A stretch of 64,000 nucleotides of DNA from Clostridium sp. 1001271st1 H5 (GTDB lineage: Bacteria > Bacillota > Clostridia > Lachnospirales > Lachnospiraceae). Positions 1 to 7,554 of this stretch are shown here, piece after piece. A program made the position numbers and the translations under genes. Numbering within the stretch: position 1 is the first letter of the stretch; each line of letters starts with the position of its first letter. The notes beneath the pieces are model-generated. The model searched no databases. It was given only the letters and a program-made list of their open reading frames with translations, and had not been told where the DNA came from. The stretch lies in contig NZ_SPHO01000001.1 in NCBI RefSeq assembly GCF_005845215.1, forward strand, positions 171,146 to 235,145, read 5' to 3'.

Positions 1-430
1 GCCACGGCAGTTACCCCCGATGGATACCTGATAGAGGTAGAGGTTGTAGGAGAGCTCGTTAGTGAAGCAATTTTAGAAGGGGCAATAGCTGGAGCTGCGG
101 CTGGTGTTTTGGCAATTGGAAATGGCTATGAGGGGGATTCTGGGACTGATGACTATAAAAACTCCAGAAGGTGGTGGCGGCGTAACAGATAACGTCAAAG
201 TTGGTGATAAAGAGGTTAGTTTCGGGTATGGTGGAAGGCATCTTGAAGGAACTGGTTTATCTGCTAATGAGGTGAATCAGGCTATTGCAAAAGATGTTGT
301 TACAAAAAATCCTGAAACAGGACAATTCTACAAAGGGCAGTTAGATGTTAATGGTGTCACAATTGAATATACATCATATGGAGTAAAGGATGGGTTAATA
401 AATGTTGGTACTTATTATCCCGTTCAGTAG
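1..430 (+). pseudogene. Polymorphic toxin C-terminal tip A, frameshifted, open at left edge
   Basis: The open left edge reads a Gly/Ala-rich pre-toxin segment (LEGAIAGAAAGVLAIGNGYEG) in frame 1, which then stops at 190-192. The toxin-like tail continues in frame 2 to the stop at 428-430, with KTPEGGGGVTDNVKVGDKEV followed by YGGRHLEGTG and ending INVGTYYPVQ. Removing one A from the A5 run at 157-161 joins the frames into GTDDYKTPEGGGG. The first ~115 bases are nearly identical to 2225-2340, so this is one of two copies of a shared pre-toxin module. The GRHLEG motif followed by an IAKDVV helix and a short beta-rich end suggests a small RNase-type toxin of the BECR kind, but I cannot name the family. 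It lies 8 bp upstream of its likely immunity gene. Confidence 0.65.
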
Positions 431-438
431 GAGGTCTA

Positions 439-819
439 ATGGCATTAGAAAATAGAGAATTGACAGATTGTGAAAAAAAGTGGATGGAATTAATCCTATC
501 TAAAAATTTTTTGTATAGAGATGAGGTGATTAATCAAATTAATTATGCAAAGGTTATTCGAGAATACACGGACTATTATTTGGCTCTGAAATTTGATATT
601 GAAGAGGGAGTACAACCAGTAAGAATAAGGACTGGAGTTCCTGTTGAGATGAGAGTATATAAAAAAGATTATATACCAGTACAATTCTTTTTGCATATTA
701 CTCGTGGATATGTTTCAGAGCTAGAGATATTTAAAGCTGATTCTTCAAATATAAAAGCGGAGTCAAGTTTAGCAGATGGAAAGGTAGAAATTTTATTAAA
801 CCCAGAAGTACTGTGTTAG
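439..819 (+). CDS. Probable immunity protein for toxin A (DUF6984-like)
   Basis: This 126-residue soluble protein starts at ATG 439 behind a perfect AGGAGG. It has no signal peptide or membrane segment. The opening ELTDCEKKWMELIL and the later LHITRGYVSELEIFKAD pattern recall DUF6984-type proteins often found as immunity genes beside polymorphic toxins. That family call is from memory and tentative. Its position 8 bp after the toxin A tip, its low GC and its small size support an antidote role: it would bind the toxin tip in the cytoplasm and protect the producer or its siblings. The next gene is more than 450 bp away and belongs to another toxin cassette. Confidence 0.55.
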   Translation: MALENRELTDCEKKWMELILSKNFLYRDEVINQINYAKVIREYTDYYLALKFDIEEGVQPVRIRTGVPVEMRVYKKDYIPVQFFLHITRGYVSELEIFKADSSNIKAESSLADGKVEILLNPEVLC

Positions 820-824
820 GCGGG

Positions 825-965
825 TTCGCCCGGCTTTGCCGGGCGATGTCCTCCGGTCGGGTGGCGTCAAGCCACCCGGCCTTTAACCCGCACACTTTTC
901 GACCCTGCGATTTTTCATGATTTCCCGGAAAAGTGAGGCTGTTTCACATCGGGCCTACGAGCCGA
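825..965. repeat. Cassette-flanking repeat R1
   Basis: This is the first of three ~140-bp repeats that follow each immunity gene. It starts with a perfect hairpin at 828-844 (GCCCGGC, TTT loop, GCCGGGC). A second hairpin lies at 859-877 (GGGTGGC, GTCAA, GCCACCC). A conserved tail follows, containing CTTTAACCCGCACACTTTTC and then a TTTCACAT box near 952. The hairpins could stop transcription from the preceding immunity gene, but no T-run follows directly. The stretch 820-1269 has no credible gene. A shorter, degenerate relative of the second hairpin and tail lies at about 1198-1250. Confidence 0.8.
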
Positions 966-1045
966 TATTCCTGGTTCATGGTATATCTTCCGAGTTCGGC
1001 CAGAAAATGGCAACACGGGCGGTAACGGCGCGTCACAGGGGCAAG
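963..1045 (+). repeat. Inverted-pair repeat, left copy (83 bp)
   Basis: This segment begins at CGATAT and ends GGGGCAAG. It is nearly the reverse complement of 2066-2147, sharing GGTTCATGGTA, CCGAGTTCGG and GGCGCGTCACAGGGGCAAG. It abuts repeat R1. The pair encloses the toxin B fragment, immunity gene B and repeat R2, so a recombination between them could invert that block. Confidence 0.75.
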
Positions 1046-1269
1046 AAAAATCATTAATTAGAAACCTCCCTGCTATGTATGTTATTTTGCCGCAAAAATT
1101 TTTATTAGCCGGGATTGCTTCTGAGCCACCCCATAATCCTTTGATTTGTGGTGTTTCAGGCGCCTTGGGTGGCAGAATCTGATTTATTTCAAAACTTGGG
1201 TGCCGCCAAGCCACCCAGCAGATTATTTTTCGACCTGTGAAATGAATACCGAAAGTGAGGAACCGGTAA

Positions 1270-1401
1270 GAAAAACGCAAGGAAAAGGAACAGGATTTGC
1301 AACCACATGAACATAATTTTCAGTATAATGAGGATGGATTGCCTAATGGAAAATCAGACGGTCCCTTAAAACCAGGGTACGATAATAAACCGACAAACTA
1401 A
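1270..1401 (+). pseudogene. Toxin B C-terminal fragment
   Basis: The frame ending at TAA 1399-1401 encodes LQPHEHNFQYNEDG followed by a GPLKPGYDNKPTN end. This matches the last ~36 residues of toxin C (LQPHEHDYHYNENG and NPLKPGYNNNPTQ, ending at 2591). The frame is closed upstream by a stop at 1267-1269 and has no start or ribosome site. Only the last ~35 residues of a toxin tip therefore remain, 9 bp in front of intact immunity gene B. This is a typical displaced or decayed toxin cassette. Confidence 0.65.
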
Positions 1402-1410
1402 GGAGGAGTT

Positions 1411-1914
1411 ATGAGTCATTTTATATTTGGTTGTTTTAAATCGGATGTAGTTGTACCCCAAATAGCTGATGAACTTAAAAAAATGGCACAAAAAAAAGAA
1501 GTTTTTATTTGGTTTGACAATGAGATAGATTTTTACTCTGAAATATCAAAAATGGCAAAAGAGCAAGGAGGGAAAGGAAAAGTTTTATTTGCATTGACAT
1601 CCCGGAATCAACCGTGTAATAGTGATGAGCTACTGTTTCCATATGACAAATATACCAATGAACAGTTGTTTGCAGATAAAACAAGAGAGTATTTTTCTCA
1701 ATGTTGTCAAGAAAATTTGGAAATTTTGTATTGGTGCTTAAAAGAAATGGTTCAAAGACTGCGGCCTAAATTATTTGAAGTGTTCATTACAGAAGGATAT
1801 GATTGTGATTTTACTAGAAAAAACATAACTTTAGATGAGATGATGCTTGATATCCAGCAACAAGTGTTAACTTCTTTTTCAATAGAATCATGCGTCTATC
1901 AAATCGAAGTTTAA
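1411..1914 (+). CDS. Immunity protein B, paralogue of the protein at 2602-3102
   Basis: This 167-residue cytoplasmic protein starts at ATG 1411 behind AGGAGG. It aligns along its whole length with the protein at 2602-3102. Both begin MS(H/Y)F(I/L)FG, share ALTS(R/L)NQPxNS near residue 70, LLFP(Y/F)DKY near residue 80, and a VxEGYD motif near residue 130. I do not recognise the family. Each copy directly follows a toxin tail ending in a (N/G)PLKPGY motif, so the pair are best read as cognate immunity proteins for two related toxins. It has low GC and no signal peptide. It is intact even though its toxin is reduced to a stub, as expected when protection against siblings is retained. Confidence 0.6.
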   Translation: MSHFIFGCFKSDVVVPQIADELKKMAQKKEVFIWFDNEIDFYSEISKMAKEQGGKGKVLFALTSRNQPCNSDELLFPYDKYTNEQLFADKTREYFSQCCQENLEILYWCLKEMVQRLRPKLFEVFITEGYDCDFTRKNITLDEMMLDIQQQVLTSFSIESCVYQIEV

Positions 1915-1928
1915 AAACCAGGGTAGCT

Positions 1929-2065
1929 ATTGCCCGGCTTTGCCGGGCGATGTCCTGTGGTCGGGTGGCATCAAGCCACCCGACCTTTAACCTGCACACA
2001 TTTCGACCCTACGATTTTTCTTGATTTTTGAAAAATTGCGGTTCTTTCACATTTGGTCCATGAGT
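1929..2065. repeat. Cassette-flanking repeat R2
   Basis: This second copy of the ~140-bp element follows immunity gene B. It has the same GCCCGGC-TTT-GCCGGGC hairpin (1932-1948) and GGGTGGC-ATCAA-GCCACCC hairpin (1963-1981), then CTTTAACCTGCACACATTTC and the TTTCACAT box. It runs straight into the right copy of the inverted pair. The stretch 1915-2130 contains only these repeats. Confidence 0.8.
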
Positions 2066-2147
2066 CTTGCCCCTGTGACGCGCCGTAACTGCCCGTGTTG
2101 CCCTTTTCCGACCGAACTCGGAGATGTACCATGAACCGGATATATCG
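2066..2147 (-). repeat. Inverted-pair repeat, right copy
   Basis: This is the reverse-oriented partner of 963-1045, reading CTTGCCCCTGTGACGCGCC through to GGATATATCG. The start of the toxin C pre-toxin frame lies inside it, so the repeat probably derives from an older toxin gene or its junction. Confidence 0.75.
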
Positions 2148-2591
2148 CCAGGCGTGTTTATATATGGCGAGGCGTGTGGACAATATGATGGGCAGCATGT
2201 TTGCAGGAAGCGGAACATATGTAACCACGGCAGTTACCCCCGATGGATACCTGATAGAGGTAGAGGTTGTAGGAGAGCTCGTTAGTGAAGCAATTTTAGA
2301 AGGGGCAATAGCTGGAGCTGCGGCTGGTGTTTTGGCAATTGAAAATGGCTATGAGGGGGTTCGATTTATGAGCAGTTAAATCCTGATGGGACAGTAAAAA
2401 GTAGAGTGTTCTATGACGAAAATGGTAATCAGTTTAACAGGCAGGATTTTGACCACACTCATTTTGATAAAAACACACAACAGAATTTGCAACCGCATGA
2501 ACATGACTATCACTACAATGAAAATGGTTATCGAGATGGTGAAATAGTAAATCCGCTTAAACCAGGGTACAATAACAATCCAACGCAGTAG
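2131..2591 (+). pseudogene. Polymorphic toxin C tip, frameshifted
   Basis: Frame 1 reads MARRVDNMMGSMFAGSGTYV, then the pre-toxin module shared with position 1, and stops at 2377-2379. Frame 3 carries on with SIYEQLNPDGTVKSRV, FYDENGNQFNRQDFDHTHFD, LQPHEHDYHYNENG and NPLKPGYNNNPTQ to the stop at 2589-2591. Adding one G to the G5 run at 2355-2359 restores YEGGSIYEQLNPDG. The tail is rich in His, Asp and Asn (DHTHFD, PHEHDYHY), which could be a metal-binding nuclease site, but that is inference. Immunity gene C follows after 10 bp. The upstream limit is uncertain because only an internal ATG is available. Confidence 0.65.
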
Positions 2592-2601
2592 AGGAGGGAC
2601 A

Positions 2602-3102
2602 ATGAGTTATTTTTTATTTGGAAAATTTGACTTTATAAAAAACAGTGAAATGATTCAGACGGTAAAATCTTATGGAAACAAGAAGGGGGTATGCTTTCTA
2701 TTTAATGAGGAAATAACAATATATGATGAAATACATAGAATGTGTAAGGAACAGGGGGTTCAAGGAAATATTACGTTTGCACTTACCTCTTTGAATCAAC
2801 CCTATAACAGTAGTGACTTGTTGTTTCCATTCGACAAATATTCTCATAATGAGTTGTTTCCGGATAATTCAAAGGAGCATTTTATAACATGTTGCAGAAG
2901 AAATATAGAACGCTTATTTGATTGTTTAAAAGCTCTAAGTGAGATATGTTGCCTTGCACAACTGAACATTTTAGTGGTTGAAGGCTATGATGATAATTTT
3001 GCAATAAAAACATGCACTTTAAAAGAAATGGAAGATGATTTACTTCTACAAATTGAGAATAATGGGTACATTGATTCATGTATTTATTGTGTAATACGGT
3101 AA
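2602..3102 (+). CDS. Immunity protein C
   Basis: This 166-residue protein starts at ATG 2602 behind GAGGAGGG. It is a clear paralogue of the protein at 1411-1914 and shares the MSYFLFG start, ALTSLNQPYNSSDLLFPFDK and VVEGYDDNF. It is soluble, low in GC and has no recognised domain name. It lies 10 bp after toxin C, so it is probably the antidote of that toxin. Divergence between the two paralogues, especially in the N-terminal third and the last 40 residues, would fit matching to different toxin tips. Confidence 0.6.
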   Translation: MSYFLFGKFDFIKNSEMIQTVKSYGNKKGVCFLFNEEITIYDEIHRMCKEQGVQGNITFALTSLNQPYNSSDLLFPFDKYSHNELFPDNSKEHFITCCRRNIERLFDCLKALSEICCLAQLNILVVEGYDDNFAIKTCTLKEMEDDLLLQIENNGYIDSCIYCVIR

Positions 3103-3111
3103 AACAGTTTG

Positions 3112-3256
3112 CCATTCGCCCGGCTTTGCCGGGCGATGTCCCACGGCTGAGGTGGCGTAAAGCCACCCAACCTTTAACCAGCACACTTTTCGGCCCTGCG
3201 ATTTTTCATGATTTTCAGAAAACCAGAACCATTTCACATCGGACCAACGAGCCGAT
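3112..3256. repeat. Cassette-flanking repeat R3
   Basis: This third copy follows immunity gene C. It has the perfect GCCCGGC-TTT-GCCGGGC hairpin (3118-3134), a slightly degenerate GGTGGC/GCCACC hairpin, the CTTTAACCAGCACACTTTTC box and a TTTCACATCGGACCAACGAG tail. It ends at a non-toxin gene, so it may mark the right border of the cassette array. Confidence 0.8.
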
Positions 3257-3300
3257 ATAATAGCAAGGTATGTTATATGCGGATAAAGGAATGATAAAAA

Positions 3301-4242
3301 ATGCGTTACATAAAAACAATTATATCAATCATGATTATTGCACTTATTCTTACTGCATGCACACAAGAAAATAGCAATGAAGGAATATTAAATGTTAGTG
3401 ATGAATGGAGTGCCAAACTAATCAATCAGCCTCCCGTCATATTGTTTGATTATGACAAGAACGACAATAAGGATAGGTTTGCATTTGATTATGTTCTGTA
3501 TGATATGCAGCTTCAAGAACGAAAAAAGGAATACATTTGTACAGTGCCATATAACAAGAGCGGCGGAGGTATATATTTCGGCAAAGACAGAACTCGTATT
3601 ATGTTTGCAAGCTCAGGCGGGAAAGGGGCTGCAGATGTTGATTTGGTGACAGGAGATGTATCCTTTGTTGAACTGGGAGAAAATATTGACAGCCCAAAGT
3701 ATGTCAATGAAAATGTTATTAGTTATATCAAAGAAGGTAAAATATATGTATATAAAAAGAATCAGGAAAGACATTTATTAATTGGACAATGCCAACAGCC
3801 TGATTATAACCTGGATACATATGATTGGTTTTCTGATGGAAAGAGTATATTGTATGTTTCCAAACAGGAGGATGGGGATTATGCCCTGGCTAAAAAAAAT
3901 TTGGTAGCAGATACTTCTGAGGTGTTATTAAAACATGAAAAACAAATCTATTTTAAATTATCCAACAGCGAAACGAAGGTAATGTTAAGATGCAATGGAA
4001 AACTGTATCTGTATGATATGGAAACAAATACGATTTTAAATATAGAATTACCGGATATATATGAATCACGCATATATTCCATATGCTTTTCGCCAGATGA
4101 TAAATTTATAGTTTTTTCATGTGTGATTGATGATGGAAGTTATCTAAACAGCTATGAAATTTGGATTGTAGAAATAGATACACTTAATCAAACGATGATT
4201 TATAATAAAAAGAAAGCATCGGAGGCTGCGGTGGTGTGGTAA
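3301..4242 (+). CDS. Lipoprotein with beta-propeller-like (TolB/WD40-type) repeats
   Basis: The 313-residue product has a Lys-poor signal peptide and a lipobox LTAC ending at Cys20, so it should be a lipid-anchored surface protein. The rest is rich in beta-strand motifs of the kind seen in TolB-like propellers: SDGKSILYVS around residue 180 and SPDDKFIVFS around residue 262, each followed by aromatic and charged strands. No catalytic motif is visible. Low GC links it to the toxin array upstream rather than to the hydrolase downstream. The start at ATG 3301 follows AAAGGA. It might be a sensor or binding protein; its exact role is unknown. Confidence 0.7.
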   Translation: MRYIKTIISIMIIALILTACTQENSNEGILNVSDEWSAKLINQPPVILFDYDKNDNKDRFAFDYVLYDMQLQERKKEYICTVPYNKSGGGIYFGKDRTRIMFASSGGKGAADVDLVTGDVSFVELGENIDSPKYVNENVISYIKEGKIYVYKKNQERHLLIGQCQQPDYNLDTYDWFSDGKSILYVSKQEDGDYALAKKNLVADTSEVLLKHEKQIYFKLSNSETKVMLRCNGKLYLYDMETNTILNIELPDIYESRIYSICFSPDDKFIVFSCVIDDGSYLNSYEIWIVEIDTLNQTMIYNKKKASEAAVVW

Positions 4243-4329
4243 TATATTTTATGATATGCTTTAAAGAACGTTTGGCTGGGTATGCCGTTGGATAACGAAG
4301 ACGAGGCCAAAAGAGAACCGGCTTTGTAA

Positions 4330-4452
4330 AAACATGAATTGTCCGGAACAGAAAGAAGAAAGGCGGCAGGTTTTCTGGAAGACGCACCGCTCAGTCAGGA
4401 AGACAAAGAAAAGAATGCATATAAGAATGCAGAATTGCTGCTGAAATTGTAA
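4330..4452 (+). pseudogene. Remnant of an amidohydrolase C-terminus
   Basis: A short frame ending at TAA 4450-4452 encodes FLEDAPLSQEDKEKNAYKNA then ELLLKL. This resembles the closing helix of Amidohydro_2 proteins (pattern PLSEEDKEKI..NAEKLL). There is no start or upstream body. It lies in the otherwise empty 4243-4573 interval. The family match is by eye on about 30 residues. Confidence 0.35.
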
Positions 4453-4573
4453 AATGTGTAATTGAAATACGTTGTACATTAAAGCCAGCCAGACACCTGT
4501 ACCCACCTCCAGAAAATTGTGGTAGAATGGAAGGAACACAATGAATGCGTCAGGACAATGGAGGAATAAGAAT

Positions 4574-5845
4574 ATGCTCATACAAAATGGAAATCAAATG
4601 CTGCAGGACTTTACAGAGAGGAATTACAGGGAAACTATATCCAGGGTGACGGAAGGCGTATGGTATGTATTGGGAATAGGCCACAGTAATGCAATCTTTA
4701 TAGAGGGGACCACAGGCATCATTTTAATCGATACGCTGGATTCAATGGAACGGGGGAAGCGGCTGCTGGAGATTATTCATGAGAAAACGGGCAAAGAGGT
4801 AAAGACGATTCTCTATACCCACGGCCACCCGGACCACAGGGGCGGCGCGGGGGCGTTTCTGGAAGGCGCACCGGAGATAATAGCATTTACCCCTAAAAAC
4901 GCTGCGCTGGAAAAAACAGGGCTCTTGAAAGATATCCAGAATCTCCGGGGAGCCAGGCAGTTTGGATACACCCTTACGGACAAAGAGGCCCTTTCACAGG
5001 GAATTGGACCGCGGGAGGGTATTATCTATGGGGAGCATCATGCTTTTGTTCCGCCAACCACGGTTTACGGGCAGGATAAGGTGGTAAGGGAAATTGACGG
5101 GGTGGAGATGGAGATAGTCCGCCTTCCGGGCGAAGCAGAGGACCAAATCATGGTATGGTTCCCCCAAAAGGCAGTGCTGTGCTGCGGTGACAACTATTAT
5201 GGCTGCTTCCCCAACCTATACGCAATCAGGGGCGGCCAGTACCGCGACCTGGCTGCGTGGATTAACAGCCTTGATGTAATTATGTCCTATCCTGCCCAAT
5301 ATCTCCTGCCAGGACACACGGCAGCCATATCCGGAAATGATACAATCCGTCAAGTGCTGGGAAATTTCAGAGACGCGATTGACTATATTCTCACCAAAAC
5401 ATTGGAGGGTATGAACATGGGCAGGAGCGCGGAAGAACTGGCCTCTGAAATACGGCTGCCGGACAAATATGCAGACCTTCCGTATCTGGCGGAACATTAT
5501 GGCTGTACGGAATGGACTGTGAGGGAAATTTATTCAGCATATTTAGGCTGGTTTGACGGGAACCCCACCAACCTTCACCCTCTGGCGCCAAAACAGCATT
5601 CCCGCAAGATGCTTGATTTAATGGGCGGAAGGACAAAGGTCTGTGAAGCGGCCCGGACAGCTCTTCAGGAACATGAATATCAGTGGTGCCTGGAACTGTG
5701 CGATTTGCTGATTACAGATGAAGCAGACAGGGAAGCTCTGCAGTTAAAGGCAGCTGCGCTGGAGAAGATTGCGGAATATGAGACCAGCGCAAATGGACGG
5801 CATTATTATATTGCATGTGCGAAGGAACTGAAAAACCTGTGCTGA
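4574..5845 (+). CDS. Alkyl-sulfatase-like metallo-beta-lactamase-fold hydrolase
   Basis: This is an MBL-fold enzyme of the SdsA/linear alkylsulfatase type. It has the zinc signature THGHPDH at about residues 82-88, a GDNYYGCFPN segment near residue 200 and LLPGHT near 240, followed by an alkyl-sulfatase dimerisation-like helical region with LHPLAPKQH. It likely hydrolyses sulfate esters or a related substrate in the cytoplasm, as no signal peptide is seen. Full SdsA enzymes are about 650 residues; this one (~423) lacks the C-terminal SCP2-like domain. I prefer ATG 4574, which has GGAGGA eight bases upstream. ATG 4541 in the same frame is the alternative. It stands alone and is followed by a terminator. 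Confidence 0.8.
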   Translation: MLIQNGNQMLQDFTERNYRETISRVTEGVWYVLGIGHSNAIFIEGTTGIILIDTLDSMERGKRLLEIIHEKTGKEVKTILYTHGHPDHRGGAGAFLEGAPEIIAFTPKNAALEKTGLLKDIQNLRGARQFGYTLTDKEALSQGIGPREGIIYGEHHAFVPPTTVYGQDKVVREIDGVEMEIVRLPGEAEDQIMVWFPQKAVLCCGDNYYGCFPNLYAIRGGQYRDLAAWINSLDVIMSYPAQYLLPGHTAAISGNDTIRQVLGNFRDAIDYILTKTLEGMNMGRSAEELASEIRLPDKYADLPYLAEHYGCTEWTVREIYSAYLGWFDGNPTNLHPLAPKQHSRKMLDLMGGRTKVCEAARTALQEHEYQWCLELCDLLITDEADREALQLKAAALEKIAEYETSANGRHYYIACAKELKNLC

Positions 5846-5892
5846 TTGTTTGAACCATTGTTAATGTAGAAGAAAATAAAGGAATAGGCATC

Positions 5893-5927
5893 GGGTGGCA
5901 GAGTCGGGAAGATTCTGCCACCCTTTT
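5893..5927 (+). terminator. Rho-independent terminator after the alkyl-sulfatase-like gene
   Basis: The stem GGGTGGCAGAGTC pairs with GATTCTGCCACCC around a GGGAA loop and is followed by TTTT. The interval 5928-6114 shows nothing else clear; a weak promoter for the recombinase may lie near 6025-6060. Confidence 0.85.
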
Positions 5928-6114
5928 ACCTGGAACGGGATAGCTGCTGACTCACTGCGGAAATGTCTGTAAGTGCACCAGCCCTCCGTAATCAATAACC
6001 CCCCGGTTTTTTGATACATAAATATGCTTTACAATAAGAAAACTAAAAAGGATATTTTGTATTCAATATGACATCAATGGTAACTTGTTAACCGGACTGG
6101 AAACGGAGGACTCA

Positions 6115-7029
6115 ATGGAAAAGGAAATGCAGCTGGCTAAATTCGAAACTTATTTGCGCTCTGAGGAAAAATCAGAATCAACCATAAGCAAATATCTCCA
6201 CGATGTGGGGGAGATGCTTGATTTTATGGGACAGGCAGGTCTGAGCAAGGATTTGCTGATGCAATACCGGGGACATCTCAGCAGCCAATGCAGGGCGTGT
6301 ACCGTGAACGGGAAACTTTCAGCCGTGAATGCATACCTTAAGTGCATGGGATTGGAGGGGCATAAAGTTAAATTCCTAAAGGTGCAAAAGAGAATCTACA
6401 TTGATGAAAAGCGGGAGCTGACAGAGCAGGACTACAGACGGCTGCTGGAAACAGCCTTCCGCATGGGGAAGCAGCAGCTTTATTTTCTTATGCTGGTTTT
6501 GTACGGGACCGGAATCCGAATCAGCGAACTGCCCTATGTGACGGTGGAGGCCATACATCAGGGCAAGGCGGAAATATATATGAAGGGAAAATACAGGGTA
6601 ATCATATTTCCAAGGAATCTGGTCAGGCAGCTTAAGGAGTACACAAGGGACGCAGATATAAAAAGCGGGTGTATCTTCAGGACAAAGGGCGGGAGATGTC
6701 TGGACAGAAGTAATATATGCCATTCCATGAAGAAAATATGCCAGGAGGCCAGGGTGGAAAAGTCAAAGGTATTTCCCCATAATTTCCGTCATCTGTTTGC
6801 AAAAAGCTTTTATGCCATTGAAAAAAATCTGGCGCATCTGGCGGATATCCTGGGACATGCTTCCATTGAGACTACACGGATTTACGTGGCCTCCAGCCTG
6901 AAACAATACGAAAAGGTAATGAACCGCATGAGAATTGCCATAGACAAAAAAGGACCACAGAATAATCATTCTGTGGTGTCATACAGACATTTCTGTAAAT
7001 CAGAAATGCAATCTCCTTGTATTTTATAA
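6115..7029 (+). CDS. Tyrosine recombinase, likely DNA invertase of the adjacent switch
   Basis: This 304-residue XerC/D-type integrase has an N-terminal SAM-like core-binding domain (residues ~1-90) and a catalytic domain with the full set of active residues: Arg135 in GTGIRISEL, Lys near 159, His222 and Arg225 in HNFRH, His248 in LGHAS and nucleophile Tyr257 in TTRIYV. I chose ATG 6115 because GGAGGA lies just upstream; a TTG at 6085 is in frame but has no ribosome site. The gene is not next to phage or transfer genes. Its last ~24 codons run into the left inverted repeat of a 274-bp segment, so inversion would swap the C-terminal tail. This points to a dedicated promoter-flipping enzyme. 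Confidence 0.85.
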   Translation: MEKEMQLAKFETYLRSEEKSESTISKYLHDVGEMLDFMGQAGLSKDLLMQYRGHLSSQCRACTVNGKLSAVNAYLKCMGLEGHKVKFLKVQKRIYIDEKRELTEQDYRRLLETAFRMGKQQLYFLMLVLYGTGIRISELPYVTVEAIHQGKAEIYMKGKYRVIIFPRNLVRQLKEYTRDADIKSGCIFRTKGGRCLDRSNICHSMKKICQEARVEKSKVFPHNFRHLFAKSFYAIEKNLAHLADILGHASIETTRIYVASSLKQYEKVMNRMRIAIDKKGPQNNHSVVSYRHFCKSEMQSPCIL

Positions 7030-7227
7030 TAAAAGACAGACCGCGTCAATATACATATATTATTTTTCCTCAAAGCAAACAGACCGGGAAGGAAAAAAAC
7101 TTCTTGCCGGTTTCTTGGTGTGTCCAAGTACTGGATTTTTCTGTATTTTATCCGTGTAATTCCTTATCGTATCCTGCCTGATACGCCTTGATGTCCGGAA
7201 AATACCGCAGAATGATTATTCTGAGGT
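6954..7227. other. Putative invertible DNA segment (promoter switch)
   Basis: The segment is bounded by inverted repeats at 6954-6977 (ACCACAGAATAATCATTCTG then TGGT) and 7204-7227 (ACCGCAGAATGATTATTCTG then AGGT). The reverse complement of the right copy matches the left at 22 of 24 positions. The shared CAGAATAATCATTCTG core is itself nearly palindromic, as expected for two recombinase-binding arms around a crossover. Inside is a minus-strand promoter but no obvious plus-strand promoter. A weak hairpin (ACCGGGAAG with CTTCTTGCCGGT, 7083-7111) may terminate the recombinase transcript. The segment lies between the recombinase and a tight three-gene operon. Confidence 0.75.
7021..7049 (-). promoter_or_regulatory. 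Promoter inside the invertible segment, now pointing at the recombinase
   Basis: On the minus strand, TTGACG (7049-7044) and TAAAAT (7026-7021) are separated by exactly 17 bases. As sequenced, transcription would run leftwards, antisense to the recombinase 3' end. After inversion about the repeats, the -35 would sit near 7132-7137 and the -10 near 7155-7160, reading rightwards into the gene at 7297. Confidence 0.65.
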
Positions 7228-7296
7228 AGTACAAATGAAACCGCCGGAGTTTTATGCACCGCAGGACTGGTGCTGTTTGAAAAAGGAGAAATAGAG

Positions 7297-7542
7297 ATGG
7301 TGAGCTGTTCCCTGTTAGAGTATCTGGCCTTGAAGGCAAAATGTGAATATCTGTCGGATTTAAGATTCATGCGCGTGGATGAAAGGTGGCTGAGGGAATT
7401 CATACTGCGAAGCAGGGATGATTTTACCCGGGATGAATGGAAGGAGGCGTGCGTCTATCTGACAGGACAGAAGGTATTGACTGAGGACGAGGCAATCAGA
7501 ACACTCCTGCAGCACTGGGCAAATAAAACAGATACGATTTGA
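7297..7542 (+). CDS. Small protein of unknown function, first gene of the switch operon
   Basis: This 81-residue protein starts at ATG 7297 behind AAAGGAG. It is helical and charged, with LLEYLALKAKCEYLSDLRF at the start and RDDFTRDEWKEACVYLTG in the middle. There is no signal peptide or membrane segment. I recognise no family. No promoter is visible between the right inverted repeat and this gene. It is followed after 12 bp by the next gene, so the two are almost certainly co-transcribed. It could be a small adaptor or regulator, but nothing in the sequence proves it. Confidence 0.6.
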   Translation: MVSCSLLEYLALKAKCEYLSDLRFMRVDERWLREFILRSRDDFTRDEWKEACVYLTGQKVLTEDEAIRTLLQHWANKTDTI

Positions 7543-7554
7543 TGGGAGGAGACA

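Noticed and set aside
155-165. Programmed -1 ribosomal frameshift at TATAAAAAC
   Set aside because: The needed shift is +1 and the heptamer lacks six A; a simple one-base indel explains it better.
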